This document shows, piece after piece, positions 1 through 10,913 of a DNA stretch of 64,000 nucleotides (its first letter is position 1; every line of letters starts with the position of its first letter). Made by a program: the position numbers and the translations under genes. Under the pieces are notes generated by a model that worked only from the letters and a program-made list of their open reading frames with translations, was not told the DNA's origin and did no database searches. The DNA is from Stenotrophomonas sp. Iso1. GTDB lineage: Bacteria > Pseudomonadota > Gammaproteobacteria > Xanthomonadales > Xanthomonadaceae. The stretch spans positions 1,178,001 through 1,242,000 of the forward strand of contig NZ_JAODBT010000001.1 in NCBI RefSeq assembly GCF_027497995.1, read 5' to 3'.

Positions 1-444
1 CATGTTGCCGGTGCGGGTGTTGTAGACCATGCGCTGGCCGGCATTGGTGCCGCGCTCGGATTCAACGTTGTAGTTGCCGGTGAGGATGATCACTTCACTG
101 TTGATGTTGTAGTCCATGTTGTCGGCACGGGCGTTCATCCAGGTGTTGTCGTCCATCTGCTGCTTCAGGCGGGCCTGCTTGCCGGTGAGCACCACGCGTT
201 CGGTTTCGCCGTTCTTGCGAATCACATCGGCGGTGTCGGCGTGGATTTCCATCGTGCCCTGGGTGATGACCACGTTGCCACTGAACTGGCATTTGCCGTC
301 ATCGCTGAAATTGCAGTCATTGTTGTTGGAATCGATGGTCATCGGCTGGTTGCGATCCGATGCCTTCGACCACGCCAGACCGGGTGCGAGCAGGGCGGCG
401 AGCAGCGTGATCGACGCGAGCTTAGCGGGCAGCATTGGGTTCAT
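1..444 (-). CDS. lptA: LptA, LPS transport periplasmic bridge protein (3' end outside window)
   Basis: LptA forms the periplasmic filament that carries lipopolysaccharide from LptBFGC in the inner membrane to LptDE in the outer membrane. The visible 148 codons begin with a signal peptide (MNPMLPAKLASITLLAALL, cleaved near LAWS-KA) and continue into an OstA/LptA beta-jellyroll. That region has the repeated pattern of the family: DGKCQFSGNVVITQGTM, then IRKNGETERVVLTGKQA, then MDYNINSEVIILTGNY. The start lies 23 bp inside the 3' end of lptC, so the two are translationally coupled. The gene runs off the left edge, so the C-terminus is unseen; lptB would be expected next, which is inference. Confidence 0.93.
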   Translation of the reverse strand, partial: MNPMLPAKLASITLLAALLAPGLAWSKASDRNQPMTIDSNNNDCNFSDDGKCQFSGNVVITQGTMEIHADTADVIRKNGETERVVLTGKQARLKQQMDDNTWMNARADNMDYNINSEVIILTGNYNVESERGTNAGQRMVYNTRTGNM

Positions 445-988
445 AGCGGGTCTTGACCTGGGAAAGGAGTGAGTACTGTTTGGTTTTCAGGTTGGTCTGG
501 AAGCCGACGCCGCTCTGGGTGAGCCCGGGGCGGGTCACGGTGACGCGGCTGTCGGTGCGCGCGATGCTCTGGTTGGTGAGTACGTCCAGTGCATCGGTGC
601 GGAAAGTGGTGAGCGGGGTCTTGCCGTCTTTCGGGCTGTCGCCGGCGACGTTGCCGCGCAGGCGCAGTTCTTCGCCCTTGGCGCTGATCCAGCCGGTATC
701 GGCGCGCAGCTGCCAATGTTGGCCAGCAGCATCGGGCAACAGGAACAACGGGGTAACGATGTTGGATGTCTGGTCGAGGCGGTTGCGCTCCATCGACGGC
801 GCGCGCAACGTCACCGACTCCTTTCCGTCCTTGTCCAGGGAGGTGATCTCGAAGTCCTTCAGGACGAAATCAGTGCTGCCTTCGTCGATTGTCTGCGGCG
901 TTTTGCTGGCACGGTGATTCCACGCGGACCAGCCGCTGAGCAGCGCGCCGGCTAGTAGGCCAATGCCGAGTATCGAGCGCCAGCTCAT
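422..988 (-). CDS. lptC: LptC, LPS export ABC transporter periplasmic protein
   Basis: LptC is the bitopic inner-membrane protein that takes LPS from the LptBFG transporter and hands it to LptA. The 188-aa product has one N-terminal membrane anchor (MSWRSILGIGLLAGALLSGWSAW) followed by a periplasmic LptC jellyroll (STDFVLKDFEITSLDKDGK through to FQTNLKTKQYSLLSQVKTRYEPNAAR). The ATG at 988 overlaps the TGA of kdsC by 4 bp, which fixes the start; an open frame extends further upstream but lies inside kdsC. The gene order kdsD-kdsC-lptC-lptA is the standard gammaproteobacterial arrangement. Confidence 0.95.
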   Translation of the reverse strand: MSWRSILGIGLLAGALLSGWSAWNHRASKTPQTIDEGSTDFVLKDFEITSLDKDGKESVTLRAPSMERNRLDQTSNIVTPLFLLPDAAGQHWQLRADTGWISAKGEELRLRGNVAGDSPKDGKTPLTTFRTDALDVLTNQSIARTDSRVTVTRPGLTQSGVGFQTNLKTKQYSLLSQVKTRYEPNAAR

Positions 989-1533
989 GCCGAGAACCTC
1001 GCCAGTACCGCGTCGATCTTGCCCTGCGCGGCAAGCAATGCATCGCACAGCTCGCGCGCTGCGCCACGACCGCCTTGGGCGCGGGTCTGCCAATGCACGC
1101 GCTCGGCGATCCATGGATGGGCATCAGCCGGTGCGACCGCCAGACCAACGGCACACAAAGGCGCAAGATCCGGCAGGTCATCGCCCATGAAGGCGACCTG
1201 GTCCAGGCCGATGCCGTGTTGTTCGCACAACACGCGCACGCTTGCCAGCTTGTCGCCGACCGCGATTTGCGTGTCGATGCCCAGGTCCGCGCCGCGTTTC
1301 TGCGCCGACAGGCTGTTGCGGGCGGTGATCAGCACCGGGTGTATGCCGTGCTGCTGCAGCAACTTCAGGCCCAGCCCGTCCTGCACGAAGTACGCCTTGC
1401 TCTCGTTGCCGGCGTGGTCATAGAACAGGCGCCCGTCGGTCAGCGTGCCGTCCACGTCGAAGCAGGCCAGCCGGATGTTGGCGGCAACGGCATGCAGCGT
1501 GGCGGGGAAGAGGTCGAGCGGTGAATAGGGCAT
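985..1533 (-). CDS. kdsC: KdsC, 3-deoxy-D-manno-octulosonate 8-phosphate phosphatase
   Basis: Hydrolyses Kdo-8-phosphate to Kdo, the inner-core sugar of LPS, in the cytoplasm. The 182-aa protein is a typical short C0-type HAD phosphatase: motif I is FDVDGTLTDG (nucleophile Asp26, Asp28), followed by VLITARNS (motif II), a Lys in VGDKLASV and MGDDLPDLA (motif IV, Mg2+ binding). The family length of about 170-190 aa is matched. It lies 56 bp downstream of kdsD and overlaps lptC by 4 bp, so one operon makes Kdo and then exports the finished LPS. Confidence 0.95.
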   Translation of the reverse strand: MPYSPLDLFPATLHAVAANIRLACFDVDGTLTDGRLFYDHAGNESKAYFVQDGLGLKLLQQHGIHPVLITARNSLSAQKRGADLGIDTQIAVGDKLASVRVLCEQHGIGLDQVAFMGDDLPDLAPLCAVGLAVAPADAHPWIAERVHWQTRAQGGRGAARELCDALLAAQGKIDAVLARFSA

Positions 1534-1589
1534 CTGCGGGCAGTATCCGTTGCGGCCGGGTGGGGGGCGAAAGAGTGATTGTGCGGGCT

Positions 1590-2627
1590 TTAGACCACTT
1601 TTGCCCGCAACAGGTCATGAATGTTCAGGGCGCCGACGGGGCGGTTGTCGCCATCGACCACGATCAGGCCGTTGATATGGTGTTTCTCCAGCAACCGTGC
1701 CGCCTCCACTGCCAATTGGTCGGCGCCGATGGTGCGCGGGTTGTGGGTCATGACTTCAGCGATACCGGCGGTGCGGACGTCCAGGTCGGTGTCGAGGGCA
1801 CGGCGAAGGTCGCCATCGGTGAATAGCCCGACCAGGCGACCGTCGGCATCCACCACCGACGTCATGCCCAGCCGCTTGCGGCTCATTTCCATCAGTGCCT
1901 GGCTGAGGCTGGCATCTTCGCCCACGGTGGGCAGGTCGTCGCCGCCATGCATCACGTCGGTGATGTGCAGCAGCAAGCGGCGGCCAAGGCTGCCGGCCGG
2001 ATGTGAACGGGCAAAGTCGTCGGCGGTGAAACCGCGCGCATCGAGCAAGGCCACGGCCAGCGCGTCGCCCATCGCCAGCGAGGCGGTGGTGCTGGAGGTG
2101 GGAGCCAGTGCCAGCGGGCAGGCTTCGTGGTCGACGTTCACGTCCAGGTGCACGTCGGCGGCCTTGGCCAGGCTGGATTCCGGCTTGCCGGTCATCGAGA
2201 TCAGCAGGTTGCCCTGGCGCTTGAACACCGGCAGCAGCATCAGAACCTCGTCGGACTCGCCGGAATAGGACAGCGCCAAAACCACGTCGTCCTCGGTGAT
2301 CATGCCCAGGTCGCCATGGCCGGCTTCACCCGGGTGCACATAGAACGACGGGGTCCCGGTGGACGCCAGGGTCGCGGCGATCTTGCGCGCCACATGGCCG
2401 GATTTGCCCATGCCGGTGGTCACCACGCGGCCGCGTGAAGCCAGCACCAGGCGGCAGGCGGCAGCGAACTCGGCGCCGATGCGGTTGCCCACCCGGTCCA
2501 GCTCGGTGGACTCGATCTGGAACACGCGACGGCCACTGGATACCAGCTCGGCATCACGCAGCGTATCCAGGGAAAGCGAAGAAGCAGCCATGCGGGCGCC
2601 ACTCGGAATAGTAGAATGGGCGTTCAT
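1590..2627 (-). CDS. kdsD: KdsD (KpsF/GutQ family), D-arabinose 5-phosphate isomerase
   Basis: Interconverts ribulose 5-phosphate and arabinose 5-phosphate, the first committed step to Kdo. The 345-aa protein has an N-terminal SIS domain (about residues 45-185; TTGMGKSGHVARKIA and YVHPGEAGHGDLGMI carry the sugar-phosphate and catalytic residues). Two CBS domains follow at about 210-345 (ITDVMHGGDDLPTV and IAEVMTHNPRTIGADQLA), giving the full KpsF/GutQ/KdsD architecture. It is the first gene of the kdsD-kdsC-lptC-lptA operon. The start ATG lies only 17 bp from the divergent ibaG start, so each promoter must lie within or overlap the neighbouring coding region. Confidence 0.94.
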   Translation of the reverse strand: MNAHSTIPSGARMAASSLSLDTLRDAELVSSGRRVFQIESTELDRVGNRIGAEFAAACRLVLASRGRVVTTGMGKSGHVARKIAATLASTGTPSFYVHPGEAGHGDLGMITEDDVVLALSYSGESDEVLMLLPVFKRQGNLLISMTGKPESSLAKAADVHLDVNVDHEACPLALAPTSSTTASLAMGDALAVALLDARGFTADDFARSHPAGSLGRRLLLHITDVMHGGDDLPTVGEDASLSQALMEMSRKRLGMTSVVDADGRLVGLFTDGDLRRALDTDLDVRTAGIAEVMTHNPRTIGADQLAVEAARLLEKHHINGLIVVDGDNRPVGALNIHDLLRAKVV

Positions 2628-2644
2628 TTTATTAGGAAAGCGCT

Positions 2645-4498
<1,854 letters not shown>

Positions 4499-4515
4499 TC
4501 CTTCGCTCCGAGCCC

Positions 4516-4549
4516 AACAAAAAGCCCGGCGATTGCCGGGCTTTTTGTT
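4516..4549. terminator. Bidirectional intrinsic terminator
   Basis: A perfect 15-bp inverted repeat (AACAAAAAGCCCGGC / GCCGGGCTTTTTGTT) with a 4-nt GATT loop. The A-run on one side and the T-run on the other let it work in both directions. It separates the murA operon (+) from the convergent DUF3108/pur cluster (-). Confidence 0.93.
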
Positions 4550-4657
4550 GCTGCAGAGGTTGCTTTGTAATGCTGAGCCACGCTCGGCAGGGGCTTCATC
4601 GGTAATGCATCGGCAACGCTCCAGCGCAGCATGACTGCGTTCTACAGCGTGCGCCTA

Positions 4658-5341
4658 TTAGTTGAGCGACTTCAGGGTCAGGTCCAACGCGTCCTGGCCA
4701 TTTTCACGCTGCAGCAGGCGGGCCGGAACCGGCATGCCGGGCACGATCCAGGCGATCTGTTCCTTGCTGCCGTCAACACGCGAAACCTTGGTGGCCTCTT
4801 CAGTCTTGCCGGCAACGGTGACGTTCTCTTTGCCGATTACGCGGTAGGTCATCGGCTTGATGCGGCCGTCGTCGACCATGCGATACGTCAGTGGCTTGCC
4901 AGCGGTAACGTCGCGGGCGATGGCGAGGTTAAGCAGCAGGGCATCCAGATCGCCGCTGCGCAGGCGGATCGGGCCACTGCGGTCGGCTTTTACATCGCCG
5001 GTCCAGGTGGCCTGGTTGCTGGTCCAGTCATAACGCGCGTCCACCTGCTTGCGCTTGATCAGCAGCACGGAGCGGTCATGGCTGCTGAGCGGGCGCAGCA
5101 GGCCTTCGTGCTCGTCGAACACCGTGCTCTGGCTCAGGTCAGCCATCGGGTTCTTGATCTGCATGCTATAGCGCCAACGGTCATTGCCTTCGCTGGCCAG
5201 CGTCATCACGCCATTGGCCTGCATGCCCATGTAGCTGGCCTGGTAGTTGGCGGTGAACGGTTGCAGCGCCAGTGCCGGCAGACTGGCCAGGGCCAATGCG
5301 GCGGCGGTGAAAAGGCGAAGGGGGGAGAAGAAATGTTTCAT
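4658..5341 (-). CDS. DUF3108 domain exported protein (copy A)
   Basis: The 227-aa product has a signal peptide (MKHFFSPLRLFTAAALALASLPALALQ) and a DUF3108 domain over nearly the whole mature protein (FTANYQASYMGMQANGVMTL through to VPARLLQRENGQDALDLTLKSLN). The family is periplasmic, predicted to be beta-rich, and has no firm biochemical role. The ATG at 5341 lies 2 bp after the stop of the paralogous copy B and fits the signal peptide; an open frame runs further upstream into copy B. The neighbours purN, yjdF-like and purM upstream suggest co-transcription but not function. Confidence 0.85.
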   Translation of the reverse strand: MKHFFSPLRLFTAAALALASLPALALQPFTANYQASYMGMQANGVMTLASEGNDRWRYSMQIKNPMADLSQSTVFDEHEGLLRPLSSHDRSVLLIKRKQVDARYDWTSNQATWTGDVKADRSGPIRLRSGDLDALLLNLAIARDVTAGKPLTYRMVDDGRIKPMTYRVIGKENVTVAGKTEEATKVSRVDGSKEQIAWIVPGMPVPARLLQRENGQDALDLTLKSLN

Positions 5342-5343
5342 GC

Positions 5344-6123
5344 TCAGGCTCCTTGGTATTCCATCAGACGCAGGTCGATTTCGTCCTCGCCATCTTTGCG
5401 TTGCAGGATGCGCACCGGCGTGGGTACACCGTTTGCGATCCACAGGATCGTTTCGTCATTGCCGCCATTGACCCGGTGCACGCGCAGGGCGTTGTAACTG
5501 ATATCGCCGACCTGGACGTTTTCGGTGGCATCGGCGGCGCGGTATTCGTACTGACGTACGCGGCCCACGTCCACATAACGGTAGGTCATGGACTGGCCGG
5601 GGCGGGCGTCGCGCATCAGCGACAGGTTAAGCAGCAGGGCGCTCTGGTCGCCGCGCTGCAGCGGGATGGGCTGCCGTCGTTCTTTCTTCAGGTCGCCCTG
5701 CCATTGGGCGGTGCCGGCCTGCCAGTTGTAGGTGCCGGTAACCTTCTTGCCCATGAACAGGGCTTTTTTGACCGTGCTCTGGCTCAGCGGCGTGTAAACG
5801 TTGCCTTCGTTGTTGAACACCGTGCTTTGCTCGATGTTCAGCCCCAGCACGCTGGCAAAGCCATGCTTGCCACGCACCGCCATATCCACCCGCCATTGCA
5901 TCCCGTCGTTGTGGACCACGCGCATGGTGGCATCGCCGGCCAGCTTGCCCTTGTAGGAGGCCTCATAGGTGGCGACGAAGGGCTCCAGGGCGGGCGGGGT
6001 CCATTCCATTGCCGGCAAAGGAATGGGGGGCGTGGGCGCCGGTGCGACGGTTTCCTGTGCATGGGTGCCTGCCGTTGTCAGCAGGGTGGTCAGCACCAGC
6101 AATTTGAAAGGCGCGTAAGTCAT
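5344..6123 (-). CDS. DUF3108 domain exported protein (copy B)
   Basis: The 259-aa product has a signal peptide (MTYAPFKLLVLTTLLTTAGTHAQ), a Pro-rich spacer (APAPTPPIPLPAMEWTPPALEP) and a DUF3108 domain. It aligns by eye with copy A along its length: FVATYEASYKGKLAGDATM against FTANYQASYMGMQANGVMT, and PTPVRILQRKDGEDEIDLRL against PVPARLLQRENGQDALDLTL. The two are therefore a tandem duplication that has diverged substantially. Only 2 bp separates its stop from the start of copy A. The role is unknown. Confidence 0.85.
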   Translation of the reverse strand: MTYAPFKLLVLTTLLTTAGTHAQETVAPAPTPPIPLPAMEWTPPALEPFVATYEASYKGKLAGDATMRVVHNDGMQWRVDMAVRGKHGFASVLGLNIEQSTVFNNEGNVYTPLSQSTVKKALFMGKKVTGTYNWQAGTAQWQGDLKKERRQPIPLQRGDQSALLLNLSLMRDARPGQSMTYRYVDVGRVRQYEYRAADATENVQVGDISYNALRVHRVNGGNDETILWIANGVPTPVRILQRKDGEDEIDLRLMEYQGA

Positions 6124-6185
6124 GCGTGAGGGTGACTGAAGGGAAGGGGGATCATGCCAGCACGCAGGTTAGCGGCGGATGTTGG

Positions 6186-6845
6186 TCAGCCGCTCAGCGT
6201 TCCGGCGGAATCTAGGCGCAGCGGGCTGAGCAGGGACTGACCATCCAGCCGGATCGTGCCCTCCTGTTCAGCTACGCGCCCCGAAACCAGCAACTGCACG
6301 CTCGCCAGCAGTAACGGGTGTTCGATGCCCAGCACGCGCTGCGCCAGTGTTTCGGCGGTATCGCTTGGCAGCACGGGCACACGCGCCTGGGCGATGACCG
6401 CGCCGGCATCCAGCTCGGGCACCACGAAGTGCACGCTGGCGCCGTGTTCGGCATGGCCGGCTTCAAGGGCGCGCGCATGCGTGTGCAGGCCCTTGTGCAG
6501 CGGTAGCAGCGAGGGATGGATGTTGACCAGACGGCCGCTGAAGCGTTGGACGAAGCCGGTACCGAGGATGCGCATGTAGCCGGCGCAGATGATCCAGTCC
6601 GGCGTGCAGGCGGCCACTGCCTCGGCCAATGCCGCGTCAAAGGCATCGCGGCTGTCGAAGTCCTTGGGTGAACGTGCCCAACGCAGTGCTGTCGGTACTT
6701 TGTCCAATGCGGCTGCAGCGGGCTTGTCCGAAAACACGCCGACGATGTCGGCGTTGAGCTGGCCGCTAGTGATGCCATCCAGCAGGCATTGCAGGTTGCT
6801 GCCGCGCCCGGAGGCCAGTACCGCTATGCGTGCAGGGGCGGTCAT
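6186..6845 (-). CDS. purN: PurN, phosphoribosylglycinamide formyltransferase
   Basis: Transfers a formyl group from 10-formyl-THF to GAR, the third step of de novo purine synthesis. The 219-aa protein starts MTAPARIAVLASGRGSNLQCLLD (phosphate-binding loop) and contains the folate-binding/catalytic segments ICAGYMRILG, VNIHPSLLPLHKGLHTH (Asn-x-His-Pro-Ser-Leu-Leu-Pro) and GASVHFVVPELDAGAVIAQARVPV (catalytic Asp). The ATG at 6845 overlaps the TGA of the YjdF-like gene by 4 bp, and the family start confirms it. It belongs to the purM-yjdF-purN run. Confidence 0.95.
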   Translation of the reverse strand: MTAPARIAVLASGRGSNLQCLLDGITSGQLNADIVGVFSDKPAAAALDKVPTALRWARSPKDFDSRDAFDAALAEAVAACTPDWIICAGYMRILGTGFVQRFSGRLVNIHPSLLPLHKGLHTHARALEAGHAEHGASVHFVVPELDAGAVIAQARVPVLPSDTAETLAQRVLGIEHPLLLASVQLLVSGRVAEQEGTIRLDGQSLLSPLRLDSAGTLSG

Positions 6846-7453
6846 CGTGTGGCGACCCTGCGTGCCAGTGGCCACACCAACAGGCTGCCCAGCGTGGCCA
6901 GCAGCATGTCGGCATGCGCATCCCACATATCACCCTGCTGCCCGTTGTAGGCTTCGGCCGCATCCGGCGAGAGCAGTAGCGCGATGCCCCACTCGAACCA
7001 TTCGTAAACCAGGCTGGAACACATGATCACCATCACCGCCAGGATGAAGGCGTGGCCGATGCGCAGCGCCGGCCAAGTGTGTCGCGTCAGCTGGGTGAGC
7101 GCAGGGGTGAAGCAGGCGCCGTACAGGAGGTGGATCAACCGATCGAAGTGGTTGCGCTCCCAGCCGAAGGCCGCATCCGGCGACCAGCCGACGGTGGCTT
7201 GTAGCCAAGCGTCATAGGGAACATTGGAATATAGCCAGCGCGCCGCGATGCAGTGGATGGCGATAAAGCCGCAGATGGCGGCAAAGGCGCCGTTACCCAG
7301 CCGCCAGCGACGGTCCACCCACCACAGTGCGGCCAGGCCGATTACAGTCAGCGAGCTGTGCAGCGATTGTTCAAGCGGCCACAGGGGTTTGATCCATGTG
7401 GCCAGGAACACGGCAAGCACGCCGATGAAGGCGGCCTTCTTCACGGTCGACAT
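6842..7453 (-). CDS. DUF2238/YjdF-like inner-membrane protein
   Basis: A 203-aa protein with five or six predicted membrane helices. The conserved DUF2238 features are present: HFDRLIHLLYGA in the middle, EWFEWGIALL, and GDMWDAHADMLLATLGSL near the C-terminus. The biochemical function of the family is not established. The start MSTVKKAAFIGVL at 7453 gives a sensible first helix; the open frame extends upstream only as a shadow of purM. It is sandwiched between purM (13-bp gap) and purN (4-bp overlap), so it is co-transcribed with purine genes. Confidence 0.85.
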   Translation of the reverse strand: MSTVKKAAFIGVLAVFLATWIKPLWPLEQSLHSSLTVIGLAALWWVDRRWRLGNGAFAAICGFIAIHCIAARWLYSNVPYDAWLQATVGWSPDAAFGWERNHFDRLIHLLYGACFTPALTQLTRHTWPALRIGHAFILAVMVIMCSSLVYEWFEWGIALLLSPDAAEAYNGQQGDMWDAHADMLLATLGSLLVWPLARRVATR

Positions 7454-7466
7454 GGGTCGGGAGCAC

Positions 7467-8537
7467 TCAGCCGATGTGGACGCGTTCGTCACCCGCAGCC
7501 GGCACCACTTCACCGATCTGCCAATGCGCCAGCTGCAGGGCATCCAGCGCGGTGTTGATGGTGGCGACCTGGTCGGCCGGTACCAGCAGCACAAAGCCAA
7601 TGCCGCAGTTGAAGGTGCGCCACATTTCGCTGTCGGCAACGCTGCCTTCGCGTTGCAACCACTGGAACACCAGCGGCAGCGTCCAGCTCTTGGCGTCGAT
7701 GTTTAGACCCAGGCCGTCGGGCACCACGCGGATGATGTTCTCGGTCAAGCCACCGCCGGTGATATGGGCCATGCCGTGCACAGAGGCACCGTGTGACTTG
7801 AGCAGCGACAGGATCGGCTTGACGTACAGTCGGGTCGGCGCCATCAGCGCGTCCACCAGCTTCACGCCGTCTTCCAGCACCAGATCGACCGGGCTACCGG
7901 CGCGCTCATAGATGCGACGCACCAGCGAATAACCATTGGAATGCGGGCCGGAGGAGGCGATGCCGATCAGTACGTCGCCCTGTTGCACGGCGGAACCGTC
8001 CTTCAGCTCGCTCTTTTCCACGCCGGCAACGGTAAAGCCAGCCAGGTCGTATTCGCCCGGGGCATACATGTCGGGCATTTCGGCGGTTTCACCACCGATC
8101 AGCGCGCAACCGGCCTCGGTGCAGCCGTTGGCAATGCCACCGACCACGGCCGCAGCGGTGTCGATGTCGAGCTTGCCAGTGGCGAAATAATCCAGGAAGA
8201 ACAGTGGCTCGGCGCCCTGCACCAGGACGTCGTTGACGCACATGGCGACCAGATCGATGCCGATGGTGTCGTGGCGGCCCAGCTGTTGTGCAAGCTTCAG
8301 TTTGGTGCCCACGCCATCGGTGCCAGACACCAGGACCGGCTCGCGGTACTTGTTGGAGAGGTCGAACAAAGCGCCGAAGCCACCCAGCCCGCCCATGACT
8401 TCAGGACGGAAGCTGCGCTTTACCAGCGGCTTGATACGCTCGACCAGTTCGTTGCCCGCGTCGATGTCGACACCGGCGTCACGATAGGTCAGGGGAGAGT
8501 TCGCAGAGGTCGGGGAGCTGGTCACGGGCGGCTGCAC
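7467..8537 (-). CDS. purM: PurM, phosphoribosylformylglycinamidine cyclo-ligase (GTG start)
   Basis: The ATP-dependent AIR synthetase that closes the imidazole ring in purine synthesis. The 356-aa sequence carries the family signatures [68 protein letters not shown] and [12 protein letters not shown]. The assigned start is GTG at 8537; a second GTG four codons downstream is an alternative and no ATG fits. It is divergent from the DUF2066 gene, an arrangement also seen around purMN in Pseudomonas. Confidence 0.95.
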   Translation of the reverse strand: MQPPVTSSPTSANSPLTYRDAGVDIDAGNELVERIKPLVKRSFRPEVMGGLGGFGALFDLSNKYREPVLVSGTDGVGTKLKLAQQLGRHDTIGIDLVAMCVNDVLVQGAEPLFFLDYFATGKLDIDTAAAVVGGIANGCTEAGCALIGGETAEMPDMYAPGEYDLAGFTVAGVEKSELKDGSAVQQGDVLIGIASSGPHSNGYSLVRRIYERAGSPVDLVLEDGVKLVDALMAPTRLYVKPILSLLKSHGASVHGMAHITGGGLTENIIRVVPDGLGLNIDAKSWTLPLVFQWLQREGSVADSEMWRTFNCGIGFVLLVPADQVATINTALDALQLAHWQIGEVVPAAGDERVHIG

Positions 8538-8634
8538 TGGCGGGGTGAACGCGGCATTTTAACAGGCCACGTTGGCGCGAAGGCCCCATTCGGGCAACAA
8601 TTCCCTCTGGAACCACCGAGTAATGGAATTTTCA

Positions 8635-9744
8635 ATGCGTCGCAGCCTGGCCACAATCCTGTTTTTGGCGCTCTGCATGCCTGTTTCTCTGGCACAGGCG
8701 CAGTCCGGCGTGCGCACCGAAGGCGATGTCGCCAGCGCCAGTGGTACCTACGAGGCGGAAGTGCCCGTCAACAGCCAGAGCGATGCCGATCGCCCCGGCG
8801 CCCTGGCGCGCGCGCTGGGTACGGTGCTGGGCAAGCTGTCCGGCGACCGCAGCGCGGTGGGCCGTCCCGGCGTGGCGCAGGCACTGCGCGGGGCCAAGGA
8901 CATGGTGGCCGGCTATGACTACCGCCAGGACCAGAGCGTGGCCGCCAGTGGCGCGCCGAGCTACCGGACCGTGCTGGTCGCGCGCTTCCGCCAGGACGAT
9001 GTGGATGGCCTGGCCGCCGCGCTGGGCCTGCCGGTCTGGCCGCAGCCGCGGCCCAAGCCGGTGGTGTGGTTGGCCATCGACGATGGCAGCGGCCCGCGTC
9101 TGGTCAGCGTGCAACAGTCCAATGCCGCGCGCCCCTTGCTGGACCGGGCCATCGAGCGCGGTTTCCGCCTGGGCCTGCCTTCTGGCGGTGCTGCCGAGCA
9201 GGCGATGGCCGGCGCAATCTGGCGTCTGGACACCGCCGCCGTCGCCCGCACCTCGGCCCGTTATTCGCCGCCGATGCAACTGGTCGGCAAGCTCTACCGC
9301 GGCAAGGCCGGTGGCTGGCAGGCGGATTGGGTGTTTGTCGATAATGGCCGCGAGCTGTCCAAGTGGACCACCCAGGATGGTGACGCACGCCGTGCGATGG
9401 CGGCCGGTGCCGATGGGGCTGCCGATGCGCTGGTGCGCCGTTACGCCAAGGTGCCAGTCAGCGGCGCGGCTGGCACGTATCGCATTGTGGTGAGCGGCAT
9501 CAACAGTGCCGACGACTATCTGCGCCTGGCCTCGGCCCTGCAGAGCAACCCGGTGGTGAAGTCGATGGTGCCGGTGCAGGCCACGGCGGATCGCCTGGAG
9601 CTGGACGTGGAATTGATGAGCGGCCTGCCGGGCCTGAACCGCATGCTCGGCCAGAACAGCGCGCTGCAGCCGGTCGGGGCGGTCGAAGGTGACGCCACTA
9701 CCGAAATAGTTGAGAGCAAGCGCGCCGAGTACCGCATCCGATGA
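8635..9744 (+). CDS. DUF2066 domain exported protein
   Basis: The product has a signal peptide (MRRSLATILFLALCMPVSLAQAQ) and a DUF2066 domain (YEAEVPVNSQSDADRPGALARALGTVLGKLSG, then GAPSYRTVLVARFRQDDVDGLAAALGLPVW). The family is periplasmic with no assigned activity and typically precedes a perM-like gene and hda. The start is taken at 8635, where GGAA sits 6 bp upstream and the signal peptide is ideal; an ATG at 8623 is the alternative. The stop overlaps the permease start by 4 bp (ATGA). Confidence 0.85.
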   Translation: MRRSLATILFLALCMPVSLAQAQSGVRTEGDVASASGTYEAEVPVNSQSDADRPGALARALGTVLGKLSGDRSAVGRPGVAQALRGAKDMVAGYDYRQDQSVAASGAPSYRTVLVARFRQDDVDGLAAALGLPVWPQPRPKPVVWLAIDDGSGPRLVSVQQSNAARPLLDRAIERGFRLGLPSGGAAEQAMAGAIWRLDTAAVARTSARYSPPMQLVGKLYRGKAGGWQADWVFVDNGRELSKWTTQDGDARRAMAAGADGAADALVRRYAKVPVSGAAGTYRIVVSGINSADDYLRLASALQSNPVVKSMVPVQATADRLELDVELMSGLPGLNRMLGQNSALQPVGAVEGDATTEIVESKRAEYRIR

Positions 9745-10913
9745 GCGGCGTGGCTGCGGAGACGGAAATTACCCTGTTCCTGCGCCGCCTGAAATGGGTG
9801 GTGGCGGCGGCATTTGGTATGTGGGTCACATGGCTGCTGGCGCCGATCCTGACGCCGTTCGTGGTGGCGTTGATGCTGGCGTGGCTGGGCGATCCGGTGG
9901 TGGATTGGCTGGAAGCACGTGGCCGTTCGCGCAATACGGCCGTGGTGCTGGTATTTGTACTGATGTCGCTGCTGCTGACGCTGGCGCTGTTGATTCTGGT
10001 GCCGATGATCGAGCGCCAGATCACCACGCTGGTGGCCGCGCTGCCGCAGGCGCAGCAGTGGCTGCTGGACACGGCGATTCCGTGGATCGAACAGAAAAGC
10101 GGGTTTGAGTTGATGAGCTGGCTGGAGCCGGAGCGCCTGATCGATTGGGTGCGTAGCCATTGGCAGCAGGCTGGCGGCGTGGCCACCACGTTCTTCGGTT
10201 ACGTGTCGCGCTCGGGCTTTGCGATGGTCGGCTGGGTGGTCAACCTGGCGCTGTTGCCGATCCTGGCGTACTACTTCCTGCGCGACTGGGACAAGCTGGT
10301 TGAGCGTGTGGCAGCGATGATTCCGCGCAACCACATCACCACCGTGTCGCGGCTGGCGCGTGAATCCAACGATGTACTCGGCGCCTTCATTCGCGGCCAG
10401 ATCGTGGTGATGATCGCGCTGGGCATGGTCTACGCCGCAGGCCTGACGATGGTGGGCCTCAACCTGGGCTTGTTGATCGGTTTGATTGCCGGCCTGATCA
10501 GCTTCATTCCGTACCTGGGCGCAACTACCGGTGTGGTGTTGGCGGTGTTGGCGGCGCTGGTGCAGTCACAGGGTTTCGATCTGAAATTGCTGGTACTGGT
10601 TGGCGTGGTGTTCACCGTGGGACAGTTGCTGGAGAGCTACGTGCTCACCCCACGCATCGTCGGTGACAAAATCGGGCTGCACCCGGTAGCGGTGATCTTT
10701 GCGGTGATGGCGGGCGGCCAGTTGTTTGGTTTTCTGGGAATGTTGCTGGCATTGCCGGCAGCAGCGGTGATCAACGTGCTGCTGCGTTATGCGCACGAGC
10801 GTTATCGCCAGAGTGAGTTGTATGCGGGCCATGGGCCGACGATCGTGCTGGATGCGCGAAGCGAGCCACCCGCAAACATGGCGATTGTATTGAAGGACGT
10901 TGAACCGAAGTGA
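9741..10913 (+). CDS. perM: AI-2E family (PerM-like) inner-membrane transporter
   Basis: The 390-aa polytopic protein has the AI-2E/PerM layout: a pair of N-terminal helices (FGMWVTWLLAPILTPFVVALMLAWLGDPVVDWLEARG), a soluble amphipathic segment at about 90-150, then a C-terminal helix cluster. The family signature GLISFIPYLGATTGVVLAVLAAL is followed by LLESYVLTPRIVGDKIGLHPVAVIFAVMAGG. Family members have been linked to AI-2 export or Na+/H+ antiport; the substrate cannot be read from sequence. It is translationally coupled on both sides (ATGA with DUF2066, GTGA with hda). Confidence 0.88.
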   Translation: MSGVAAETEITLFLRRLKWVVAAAFGMWVTWLLAPILTPFVVALMLAWLGDPVVDWLEARGRSRNTAVVLVFVLMSLLLTLALLILVPMIERQITTLVAALPQAQQWLLDTAIPWIEQKSGFELMSWLEPERLIDWVRSHWQQAGGVATTFFGYVSRSGFAMVGWVVNLALLPILAYYFLRDWDKLVERVAAMIPRNHITTVSRLARESNDVLGAFIRGQIVVMIALGMVYAAGLTMVGLNLGLLIGLIAGLISFIPYLGATTGVVLAVLAALVQSQGFDLKLLVLVGVVFTVGQLLESYVLTPRIVGDKIGLHPVAVIFAVMAGGQLFGFLGMLLALPAAAVINVLLRYAHERYRQSELYAGHGPTIVLDARSEPPANMAIVLKDVEPK

